NCBI GenBank assembly: GCA_044341215.1
Contig: JBIISC010000053.1
Location: forward strand, 1 to 5,340
Direction of reading: 5' to 3'
DNA length: 5,340 bases
DNA from: JAFMIT01 sp044341215
Lineage (GTDB): Bacteria > Actinomycetota > Actinomycetes > S36-B12 > UBA5976
The translations under genes and the position numbers were made by a program. The notes under the pieces are model-generated. The model ran no database searches, was not told where the DNA came from, and saw only the letters and a list, made by a program, of their open reading frames with translations. Each line of letters starts with the position of its first letter. Position 1 is the first letter of the stretch. Positions 1-5,340 of the stretch are shown here, piece after piece.

Positions 1-71
1 CTATTGCAAGCACTTTGAATTCTAGAATTTATCTCATCAAGGTTTAGCTTCAATTCCTTTATTCGAGTCAT
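1..71 (-). CDS. yggS: YggS/PROSC-family PLP-binding protein, N-terminal fragment (runs off the window)
   Basis: An ATG at 71-69 opens a frame that stays open to the window edge, giving 23 codons that begin MTRIKELKLNLDEINSRI and continue QSACN. This fits the N-terminal helix of the YggS/PLPHP family, which typically reads as M..I..NL..V..RI..AC. The family binds pyridoxal 5'-phosphate in the cytoplasm and helps keep vitamin B6 and amino-acid pools in balance; it has no established catalytic reaction. The PLP-binding lysine lies beyond the visible part, so the family call rests on this short helix plus position: in Actinobacteria a yggS gene commonly follows ftsZ-pgeF and precedes sepF. The start overlaps the pgeF stop in an ATGA junction, and only a weak GGTG lies upstream, so translational coupling to pgeF is likely. 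The fragment is too short for certainty. Confidence 0.7.
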   Translation of the reverse strand, partial: MTRIKELKLNLDEINSRIQSACN

Positions 72-781
72 AACAACACCACGAATCCAGCTTGTCGGCC
101 AGTCACACCATCTCGGCGATGAGAGAAAAGATTTAGAGATTCGTATGTGCAATCACCAACTATTTCAACCGACTTAACTTTTTGATTCAAAACATCTTTC
201 AGGCCCAGACGCAGATCCAGACCAGATCCAGATTTAGCTGCCGGTAGAACTTTTGAGACTTGCAAGATTCGCTCTTCATCTACTTCATAACACTTGCCAC
301 AAATTGCTGGGCCAAGCAAAACTTGCGTGTGTAACAAGTTGCCACCTAAGTTCTCAATTGCATCAAATATTGATTGATGGATCGAATCCGCTGCGCCTTT
401 CCAGCCGATGTGCGCGGTCAAAGCAATTTTCTTTTCTACTTCAACTGCAATCAGCGGAACGCAATCCGCACCCATTGTGGTGAGAACGGTTTCACGTCGC
501 TTGGTGATCAGCCCATCAACATCTGGGAAAAGTCCGCTTGATTTTTCCACCAGTCCAATATCGGTTCCATGAACCGGACCTGGCCAAGTCGCATCGGTGT
601 ATCCAAATTCATTTAAGACTTTGCTGCGATTGAAAGCTACGGCAATGGAACTATCTGCCACATGAGTGGCAAGATTTAGTGATTCGTATGGAGCAGAACT
701 ATTGCCACCTTGACGATCCGAAAATCCCCACTTGGCCACTTCCTCGCCACTTGAGTTTTTGAAATAACCAAAAGTGAGCAT
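68..781 (-). CDS. pgeF: Peptidoglycan editing factor PgeF (YfiH/YlmD, multicopper-polyphenol-oxidase-fold family)
   Basis: A 237-residue protein, the normal size for the family. The three metal-ligand or catalytic positions are visible: His71 in VHGTD, Cys107 in GADCVPL, and His124 in AHIGWKG. Other family signatures are GPAICGKCYEV (about 157-167), DLR (189-191) and the C-terminal FSHRRDGVTGRQAG (about 219-232). In E. coli PgeF removes L-Ser wrongly placed at position 1 of the peptidoglycan stem; other relatives show purine nucleoside phosphorylase or adenosine deaminase activity, so the older laccase annotation should be avoided. No signal peptide is seen, so it is cytoplasmic. It starts 7 bases after the ftsZ stop, with only a weak AGAAA-like ribosome site, and overlaps yggS by 4 bases. 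It is therefore probably co-transcribed with ftsZ. Small departures from the usual motifs (HIGWKG for HAGWRG, CGKCYE for GPCCYE) leave the triad intact. The family call is firm; the exact substrate is inferred. Confidence 0.9.
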   Translation of the reverse strand: MLTFGYFKNSSGEEVAKWGFSDRQGGNSSAPYESLNLATHVADSSIAVAFNRSKVLNEFGYTDATWPGPVHGTDIGLVEKSSGLFPDVDGLITKRRETVLTTMGADCVPLIAVEVEKKIALTAHIGWKGAADSIHQSIFDAIENLGGNLLHTQVLLGPAICGKCYEVDEERILQVSKVLPAAKSGSGLDLRLGLKDVLNQKVKSVEIVGDCTYESLNLFSHRRDGVTGRQAGFVVLL

Positions 782-788
782 CAGATTT

Positions 789-2009
789 CTACTTCAAGAA
801 ATCTGGAACATCAATCTCTTCGCCCAAGTCGGCATCTTCAAACACGATTGTGCGAGTTGGGCCGCCATAAACTGCTGGCTCTGGTGACGTAGTTGTCTCT
901 TCAGTCTTTACAGTCTCTTCAGTATTCACTCGAGCATCTGCAGAAGTGGTTTCAGATTCGGCGTCAGTGTTCAACCATGATGGAACGCCGTCATCCTCTG
1001 GTGCAACTTTCACGCTGCCCTCTTCATTGGTCACAATGTTTGGAGCTGGACGGTAGCTTGGTGTGCCAGAATCGAAACCAGCCGCAATTACGGTGACTTT
1101 AACTTCATCGCCGAGCTTCTCGTCGATTGACATTCCCCAAATTACGTTTGCATCTTTGTGAACAGAATTCTTAATCAGATTAGCTGCGTCATTGACCTCG
1201 AAGAGTCCAATATCGCTAGCGCCAGCAATCGAGATTAAAACGCTGCGCGCACCTTCAATGCTTTCTTCAAGCAAAGGAGATGCAATGGCTGCTTCAGCAG
1301 CAATTACAGCCCGGTTTTCGCCGCGGGCTTTACCAATACCCATAAATGCGCCACCAGCATTTTCCATAACGCTTTTCACGTCTGCAAAATCCAAATTGAT
1401 TAAACCTGGTGTGGTGATGATGTCAGTAATACCACCAACGCCGTTTAACAAAACAGTGTCGGCAGCTTTGAAGGCTTCAATGAAGGAAATTGATTTATCG
1501 GAAAGTGACAGCAAACGTTCGTTTGGAATCACGATCAATGTGTCAACCTCAGCGCGAAGAGCTTCAAGGCCAAGTTCTGCTTGTTGCATACGACGTGCAT
1601 TTTCAAACGAGAATGGTTTTGTTACGACACCAACTGTAAGTGCGCCTAGTCTGCGAGCAATTCTTGCAACAACTGGAGCAGCACCGGTTCCGGTTCCGCC
1701 ACCTTCACCTGCAGTGATGAAGACCATGTCAGCACCACGCAAGATGTCTTCGATGATTGCTTCATCTGCTTCAGCAGCAAGTCTTCCCATTTCAGGATTT
1801 GCGCCAGCGCCTAAACCTTTTGTGACCTCACGACCAAGATCGTGTTTGACATTTGCGTCAACCAACATTAAATCTTGGAAGTCAGTATTCAGTGCGATGA
1901 ACTCAACACCTTTTAGGCCGGCATCAATCATTCGACTGATAGCTTTACCGCCACCGCCACCGATGCCCACTACTTTGATAACCGCCAGGTAGTTTTGCCC
2001 TGATGTCAC
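789..2009 (-). CDS. ftsZ: Cell division protein FtsZ (tubulin-like GTPase)
   Basis: A 406-residue FtsZ that polymerises with GTP into the septal ring and recruits the divisome. Visible motifs are the T1 glycine loop GIGGGGGKA (15-23), the T2 loop NTDFQDL (41-47), the tubulin signature GGGTGTG (103-109), IPNERL (161-166), AFKAAD (179-184), and the T7 synergy loop NLDFADVK (205-212), which supplies the catalytic aspartates. The C-terminal GTPase-activation domain ends near residue 313. A Thr/Glu-rich, probably disordered linker (about 318-390) leads to the conserved tail EEIDVPDFLK (397-406), used by partners such as SepF and FtsW in Actinobacteria. The start is GTG, chosen because it gives the actinobacterial N-terminus MTSGQNYLAVIKV and sits 6 bases after GAGAGGA. 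The only substantial gap in the window lies upstream, so a dedicated promoter is likely. Unusual: Lys22 replaces the near-invariant Asn after the glycine loop, and Phe44 replaces Ala in NTDAQAL. The catalytic motifs and tail are complete, so this is the true division FtsZ. Confidence 0.98.
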   Translation of the reverse strand: MTSGQNYLAVIKVVGIGGGGGKAISRMIDAGLKGVEFIALNTDFQDLMLVDANVKHDLGREVTKGLGAGANPEMGRLAAEADEAIIEDILRGADMVFITAGEGGGTGTGAAPVVARIARRLGALTVGVVTKPFSFENARRMQQAELGLEALRAEVDTLIVIPNERLLSLSDKSISFIEAFKAADTVLLNGVGGITDIITTPGLINLDFADVKSVMENAGGAFMGIGKARGENRAVIAAEAAIASPLLEESIEGARSVLISIAGASDIGLFEVNDAANLIKNSVHKDANVIWGMSIDEKLGDEVKVTVIAAGFDSGTPSYRPAPNIVTNEEGSVKVAPEDDGVPSWLNTDAESETTSADARVNTEETVKTEETTTSPEPAVYGGPTRTIVFEDADLGEEIDVPDFLK

Positions 2010-2015
2010 TTTGAA

Positions 2016-2022
2016 TCCTCTC
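2016..2022 (-). promoter_or_regulatory. ftsZ ribosome binding site
   Basis: On the minus strand GAGAGGA is followed by the six bases TTCAAA and then GTG. This is the best Shine-Dalgarno in the window and supports the GTG at 2009-2007 as the ftsZ start. It also fits high, independent translation of ftsZ, unlike its coupled neighbours. Confidence 0.8.
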
Positions 2023-2033
2023 GTTGCAACCCT

Positions 2034-2069
2034 AAACCTAAAGAAAAGACTTAGAGTCAGCGCAGGTTT
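2034..2069. repeat. Nested inverted repeat in the ftsZ leader
   Basis: On the plus strand AAACCT at 2034-2039 is matched by its reverse complement AGGTTT at 2064-2069. Inside, GACT at 2048-2051 and AGTC at 2055-2058 form a second short dyad around TAG. The arms are short and the outer loop is long (24 bases), so this may be an operator-like dyad, a weak leader hairpin, or chance in AT-rich DNA. Confidence 0.25.
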
Positions 2070-2118
2070 TGCTTAAATGCGAGACTAGAGAAAACACTCA
2101 CGATTCAGCGCACATTTC

Positions 2119-2127
2119 GGGCGTGTC
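2119..2127 (-). promoter_or_regulatory. GACACGCCC, candidate WhiA-type binding motif upstream of ftsZ
   Basis: The minus strand reads GACACGCCC, starting 16 bases after the ftsQ stop codon and about 114 bases upstream of the ftsZ start. GACAC is the core motif described for the actinobacterial sporulation/division regulator WhiA, and ftsZ is a known target in Streptomyces and Corynebacterium. A 5-base core occurs easily by chance, so the call rests on position in front of ftsZ in an actinobacterium-like cluster. Confidence 0.4.
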
Positions 2128-2143
2128 TGCTTAATTTATCTAT

Positions 2144-2848
2144 TTATTTACGCGTAACTGGCACATCGGGTGCACTCACGTCATATATCCGGGCTTTGCG
2201 AGTTAAAAGCACCTTCAAAACAGCAAACTTTCTTTCCAATCTAGAGCTATCTCCAATGATCGCTTTGCCAGATTTACCTAAATCCACTTGCACGTTATCT
2301 CTAGATGTTGCACCGATTGTTTTCACCAGAGCTTTTATCCAGCCTGGCATCTGCGAATAAACAATTGCAACTTCTGCTCGTGCCGCTTTGTTGTCGACGT
2401 TGAAAACCATCAATTCTTTTGGCTGCGAAAAGGTTTTACCGTAGGCAACACCTTTAGCATCAACGAATTGCCAATGCCCAGCTTTTTGTATCGTCGCAAT
2501 TGCTATGCGCTCGCTGACTGCTAAAACAATCTCGTTCGGCCATGCTCGACGCACTTCAACGTGGTCGATAGAAGATATGCCAACGAGACTTGCGTTTACA
2601 TCGTCGCTGTTTACTCGAGCTAACTGCGTCCCGATTGGAATGTTTAATGCCGATTCAATTTCATAAGTAGATGAAATCGTATTTCCAATCACTGTGACTT
2701 TACTCACCGTCAACCAGTTGCTGAAATAGAACGCATAAACGGCAAAGGCCATAACCGCACCTAGCGTGGAAGCCAAAACAATGCGTCTGCGCTTTTTATT
2801 GTTTCGCCGGCGCTCTAAAGACCTTAAGTTTGATTCAGAACTACTCAT
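2144..2848 (-). CDS. ftsQ: Cell division protein FtsQ (DivIB family)
   Basis: A 234-residue bitopic membrane protein of the divisome that connects FtsL/FtsB-type partners and helps control septal wall synthesis. A short, strongly basic cytoplasmic head (RRRNNKKRRR, 13-22) precedes one transmembrane segment at about 23-45, giving an N-in, C-out topology. A POTRA domain follows (about 46-116): LTVSKVTVIGN, then PIGTQLARV (71-79) and RRAWPNEIVLAVSER (100-114), all closely matching actinobacterial FtsQ. The FtsQ/DivIB beta domain runs to the end and finishes with the typical YDVSAPDVPVTR. It is shorter than the mycobacterial protein (about 314 residues), mainly because the cytoplasmic head is brief. 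The ATG lies inside the murC end, giving an 8-base overlap (ATGAGTAG), and no good ribosome site is seen, so translation is probably coupled to murC. The family call is firm. Confidence 0.95.
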   Translation of the reverse strand: MSSSESNLRSLERRRNNKKRRRIVLASTLGAVMAFAVYAFYFSNWLTVSKVTVIGNTISSTYEIESALNIPIGTQLARVNSDDVNASLVGISSIDHVEVRRAWPNEIVLAVSERIAIATIQKAGHWQFVDAKGVAYGKTFSQPKELMVFNVDNKAARAEVAIVYSQMPGWIKALVKTIGATSRDNVQVDLGKSGKAIIGDSSRLERKFAVLKVLLTRKARIYDVSAPDVPVTRK

Positions 2849-4253
2849 CGACTTTTGCAGCCAATTTTTCTAATACATCTGGACACAGCAGACCAATTTC
2901 ACCAGCGCCTAAAGTCATAATGATGTCACCTGGATTTGATTTTGCTACCAAGTGATCTGCCACCTTTGACCAAGATGGTTCGAAAATCACATGAGATTTA
3001 TCCAGTGTGACATTGTCGGCAAGAGTTTGACCAGAAGAGCCAGGAATGAATTCTTCACCTGGGGCAAAAACTTCTAGCACAACCACTTCATCGGCAAGAC
3101 CAAGACTTGCACCAAACTCTTTTGAAAACAGTGCCGTGCGGTAATAGTGATGGGCTTGGAATGCCACCACAATTTTTCCATCCCCTACTACTTCTCGTGC
3201 TGCTTTAAGCGTGGCAGCGATTTCTGTTGGATGATGCGCATAGTCGTCATAGACGCGAATTGCGTTCACCGCACCTTTGAACTCAAATCTACGTCTAGTG
3301 CCGGAGAACATTTCTAATCCCCGAACCACACTTTTCTCATCCGCACCTAGTTCTAGTGCTGCAACGGCTGCGCCAGTTGCATTTAGAACGTTGTGCAGGC
3401 CTGGGACTTTAAGTTCCGCAATAAACAAAGTTTTGCCTTTAGTTTGAATTTCGAACTTCCAACCAAACTTTTCGTGATTTATCAGTTTGACTTGGTAGTC
3501 AGCAGATTCGGATTCTCCATAGGTTTTAATTTGGACGCCATTCGCCTTTGCATCATTGGCAAGCTTTAATCCACCAATATCGTCAATGCAAATAATTGCA
3601 AGACCATGATTTGCCTTGGCACGTTTCGTGAAATCAACGAAGGCAGATTCCAAACGTTCAAATGTTTGCCAGTAATTTAAGTGATCTGGTTCAACGTTTG
3701 TAATAATTGCAACTTTCGTGTTCAATTCTAGGAAAGTGCCATCTGATTCATCGGCTTCAACCACGAAAACATCGCCAGTGCCAAGGTGCGCATTTGAACC
3801 TGATTCATTCAACTCACTTCCGATGGCAAATGAAGGGTCAAGCCCTGCTGATTGCAAGATTAAGGTCAACATTGAAGTAGTGGTGGTTTTGCCGTGAGTG
3901 CCAGCGACTGAAGCCACTACGTATTTGTTTGTCAATGCACACAAAAGTTCGGCCCGGTTGATAACTTTGATTTCAAGTTCTTTGGCCCGAACTAATTCTG
4001 GATTATTAGCTGGAACAGCTGTCGAGGCTGCGATAGTGTCAAAACTTGGATTACCTGAACTATCAGTTAGATGCTTTGCTTCGTGGCCAACATGAACTGT
4101 AATTCCTTCAGCAATTAGGGCTTGTATCCGTCGGCTATCTTTTGCATCGCTTCCGCAAACTTTCGCACCTTGAGCATGTAATAGTCTGGCAAGCCCACTC
4201 ATGCCTGCTCCACCAATACCAACAATAAAAACTCTACCTAGCGAATGGCTCAT
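2841..4253 (-). CDS. murC: UDP-N-acetylmuramate--L-alanine ligase MurC
   Basis: A 470-residue cytoplasmic Mur ligase that uses ATP to join L-Ala to UDP-MurNAc, the first stem-peptide step. The N-terminal UDP-binding Rossmann domain carries VGIGGAGMSGLARLL (11-25) and GSD (34-36). The central ATPase domain has the P-loop GTHGKTTTTS (118-127), the EADESDGTF motif (166-174) and TNVEPDHLNYW (185-195). HNVLNA (287-292) and SGTRRRFEFKG (317-327) lead to the C-terminal domain with YDDYAHHPTEI (335-345) and LGAGEIG (448-454). All Mur-ligase invariant motifs are present, and the DDYAHHPTE form is specific to MurC. The ATG overlaps the murG stop by 4 bases (ATGA) and is preceded by AGGTGG four bases away. 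One oddity is QAHHYYRT (366-373), where the family usually has QPHxYxRT. ftsQ follows directly, so murB must be elsewhere in the genome. Confidence 0.97.
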   Translation of the reverse strand: MSHSLGRVFIVGIGGAGMSGLARLLHAQGAKVCGSDAKDSRRIQALIAEGITVHVGHEAKHLTDSSGNPSFDTIAASTAVPANNPELVRAKELEIKVINRAELLCALTNKYVVASVAGTHGKTTTTSMLTLILQSAGLDPSFAIGSELNESGSNAHLGTGDVFVVEADESDGTFLELNTKVAIITNVEPDHLNYWQTFERLESAFVDFTKRAKANHGLAIICIDDIGGLKLANDAKANGVQIKTYGESESADYQVKLINHEKFGWKFEIQTKGKTLFIAELKVPGLHNVLNATGAAVAALELGADEKSVVRGLEMFSGTRRRFEFKGAVNAIRVYDDYAHHPTEIAATLKAAREVVGDGKIVVAFQAHHYYRTALFSKEFGASLGLADEVVVLEVFAPGEEFIPGSSGQTLADNVTLDKSHVIFEPSWSKVADHLVAKSNPGDIIMTLGAGEIGLLCPDVLEKLAAKVDE

Positions 4254-5311
4254 TTCGCCACCTGCAGAATCAAATCAACAAAGTCTTTTGTGCTGTTTGG
4301 ATTTCCTAAAGATTTACTTGCCTTCGCACATTCTTCCAATCCATTTGATTGCAACTTAGCAATAGTGGATTTCAAGGTTTGCGTGTTCAAGTTCTGGTTC
4401 TCAAGAATTAGACCACCACCAGCTTTCACAACTGGTTCAGCGTTCAATATTTGTTCGCCATTCCCAATTGCGAATGGGACAAAGACTGCAGGTAATCCAA
4501 CTGCACAAATCTCTGCAACGGTCATCGCACCACTGCGGCAGATCACAAGATCTGCAATTCCGTAGGCATATTCCATTTTTTCAATATATGGAACAGTCAC
4601 ATAATGCGGAAGATTTCGCACTAACTGATCTTCATTACCTTTTCCAACCGAATGCAGAATCTGGAAACCTTGGGCTATTAACTCAGGAGCTAGAGCGGCC
4701 ACAGCTTCATTTATTACCCGAGCTCCTTGACTGCCTCCAAAGACCAAGATGGTGGGACGAGACGGGTCTAAGTTCCAAAGCCCAAGACCTGCACTGCGGT
4801 TTTGAGCTTTGTCGAAATGAGCGATTGGGTAGCGAAGCGGTAGCCCGATGTGAATTGCATTGGCAATCGATCCTTTGACCGTTTCTACTACTTTGCTAGC
4901 GAAGCGTGCACCTACCCGATTTGCAAGGCCTGGTTTTGCATTTGCTTCATGAACCACAATCGGAATGTTTAAAGACTTAGCTGCAAAATAAGCCGGTAAT
5001 GCCACATATCCACCGAAACCAATCACTACATCAGCATTAGTTTCAATTAAGTGTTGTTTGGCTTCATAAATTGCAATATGCAGACGTTTTGGCAAGGTGA
5101 AAAGATCTTTGTTGATGCGCCTTGGCAGAGGAACTGGCGAGATAAGTGTCAATTCATAGCCACGAGCAGGCACCAAGGTGGTTTCTAGCCCTTTAACAGT
5201 GCCGAGAATTGAGATTGAATCACCACAATTACGTGAGCGAATTTCGTCAGCGGTATTGAGTGCAGGTTCAATATGACCGGCAGTTCCACCACCCGCTAAG
5301 ACGATATGCAT
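4250..5311 (-). CDS. murG: UDP-GlcNAc:lipid I N-acetylglucosaminyltransferase MurG
   Basis: A 353-residue GT28 glycosyltransferase that transfers GlcNAc from UDP-GlcNAc to lipid I, making lipid II on the inner face of the membrane. The N-terminal acceptor domain shows GGGTAGHIEPA (7-17), GFGGYVALP (98-106) and HEANAKPGLANR (121-132; the HEAN form is common in Actinobacteria). The C-terminal UDP-GlcNAc domain shows FGGSQGA (191-197), CRSGAMTVAE (258-267) and GLPAVFVPFAIGNGEQILNA (272-291), whose Glu267, Gln287 and Asn290 sit at donor-binding positions. No transmembrane helix is visible, as expected for a peripheral membrane enzyme. The start is well fixed: an in-frame TAG lies nine bases upstream of the ATG. 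A GTAGGGA ribosome site sits unusually close, three bases from the start. It overlaps murC by 4 bases and a probable ftsW stop by 1 base. Confidence 0.97.
   Translation of the reverse strand: MHIVLAGGGTAGHIEPALNTADEIRSRNCGDSISILGTVKGLETTLVPARGYELTLISPVPLPRRINKDLFTLPKRLHIAIYEAKQHLIETNADVVIGFGGYVALPAYFAAKSLNIPIVVHEANAKPGLANRVGARFASKVVETVKGSIANAIHIGLPLRYPIAHFDKAQNRSAGLGLWNLDPSRPTILVFGGSQGARVINEAVAALAPELIAQGFQILHSVGKGNEDQLVRNLPHYVTVPYIEKMEYAYGIADLVICRSGAMTVAEICAVGLPAVFVPFAIGNGEQILNAEPVVKAGGGLILENQNLNTQTLKSTIAKLQSNGLEECAKASKSLGNPNSTKDFVDLILQVAK
4258..4263 (-). promoter_or_regulatory. murC ribosome binding site inside murG
   Basis: The minus strand reads AGGTGG, then CGAA, then ATG. It lies in the last codons of murG and supports both the ATG at 4253-4251 and reinitiation at the ATGA junction. 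The four-base spacing is slightly short. Confidence 0.5.
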
Positions 5312-5340
5312 TAATCCCTACTTCGAACTTCTTTAATTTG
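5311..5340 (-). CDS. Probable C-terminal tail of FtsW (or other gene upstream of murG)
   Basis: From the window edge one minus-strand frame encodes nine residues, QIKEVRSRD, and ends in TAA whose last base is the first base of the murG ATG (TAATG). The frame shared with murG has stops (TAA, TAG) and so cannot extend murG. The remaining frame also stays open, so the choice rests on the tidy stop-start junction, which matches the overlapping style of the whole cluster. ftsW usually precedes murG in actinobacterial dcw clusters, and a charged cytoplasmic tail is usual there. Nine residues cannot prove identity. Confidence 0.4.
   Translation of the reverse strand, partial: QIKEVRSRD

Larger units (their letters stand above)
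2010..2143 (-). promoter_or_regulatory. ftsQ-ftsZ intergenic region, probable ftsZ promoter and leader
   Basis: This 134-base gap is the only substantial non-coding stretch in the window, whereas all other junctions overlap or are 7 bases apart. It contains no open frame of note and no hairpin followed by a T-run that would mark a terminator. ftsZ in many Actinobacteria has its own promoters in this gap, so retention of a long spacer in a compact cluster argues for regulation. Read on the minus strand it holds GACACGCCC near the ftsQ end, a possible -35-like CTGACT (2060-2055), a TTTAGG-TTTAGGG tandem (2042-2028), and the Shine-Dalgarno. I cannot assign a convincing -10 box or transcription start by eye. 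Confidence 0.55.

Noticed and set aside
1192..1992. Long open frame (266 codons) on the plus strand, antisense to ftsZ
   Set aside because: It lies wholly within ftsZ, its translation is low-complexity (Ser, Ala, Pro rich) with no recognisable domain, and the opposite strand encodes an unmistakable FtsZ. It is a codon-usage shadow.
789..2009. Possibility that the variant FtsZ is a non-division paralog
   Set aside because: It sits in the standard dcw position and keeps GGGTGTG, the T7 loop and a complete DVPDFLK tail, so it is the main division FtsZ.
2028..2042. TTTAGG-TTTAGGG resembles a plant-type telomere repeat
   Set aside because: Only two imperfect units inside a bacterial gene leader; there is no array, so the likeness is coincidental.
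2010..2143. Intrinsic terminator after ftsQ
   Set aside because: No GC-rich hairpin followed by a T-run is visible on the coding strand.
4468..4878. Plus-strand open frame of 136 codons antisense to murG
   Set aside because: No recognisable motif, and it covers the conserved MurG donor-binding region, which explains the base pattern.
1..5340. A novel defence, mobile or secondary-metabolism system
   Set aside because: Every coding stretch is explained by conserved division and wall genes in conserved order; no repeats, integrase, transposase, tRNA or unexplained open frame is seen.

Overview
This window is a piece of a bacterial division and cell wall (dcw) cluster. All genes lie on the minus strand, so transcription runs from high to low coordinates. 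In that direction the order is: probable 3' tail of ftsW, murG, murC, ftsQ, ftsZ, pgeF (yfiH/ylmD family), and the first 23 codons of a yggS-family gene. The order murG-murC-ftsQ-ftsZ-pgeF-yggS, with murC directly followed by ftsQ and no murB or ddl between them, is typical of Actinobacteria. The proteins also look actinobacterial: FtsZ begins with a NYLAVIKVVGIGG segment and ends in VDVP-type tail residues (IDVPDFLK), MurG has HEAN instead of HEQN, and FtsQ ends in PDVPVTRK. Base composition looks only moderate in GC (roughly mid-40s by eye, not computed), which is low for the phylum. Together with very compact spacing this suggests a streamlined, low-GC actinobacterium such as the freshwater acI lineage (Nanopelagicales). 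That assignment is inference.

Layout: 5311-5340 probable end of ftsW; 4250-5311 murG; 2841-4253 murC; 2144-2848 ftsQ; 2010-2143 the only real intergenic gap, holding the ftsZ leader and probably its promoter; 789-2009 ftsZ (GTG start, clear Shine-Dalgarno); 68-781 pgeF; 1-71 start of yggS. Junctions are extremely tight: overlaps of 1, 4, 8 and 4 bases and a 7-base spacer, broken only by the 134-base gap before ftsZ.

The genes form one pathway. MurC adds the first amino acid to UDP-MurNAc, MurG makes lipid II, FtsW (upstream) polymerises it at the septum, FtsQ links the divisome across the membrane, FtsZ forms the cytokinetic ring, and PgeF is expected to correct stem peptides in which MurC loaded L-Ser instead of L-Ala. 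No mobile element, CRISPR array, RNA gene or new system is visible. The points most worth a second look are non-consensus residues in the FtsZ nucleotide pocket (Lys22, Phe44), a GACAC motif (WhiA-type) upstream of ftsZ, and a departure from the QPH motif in MurC.
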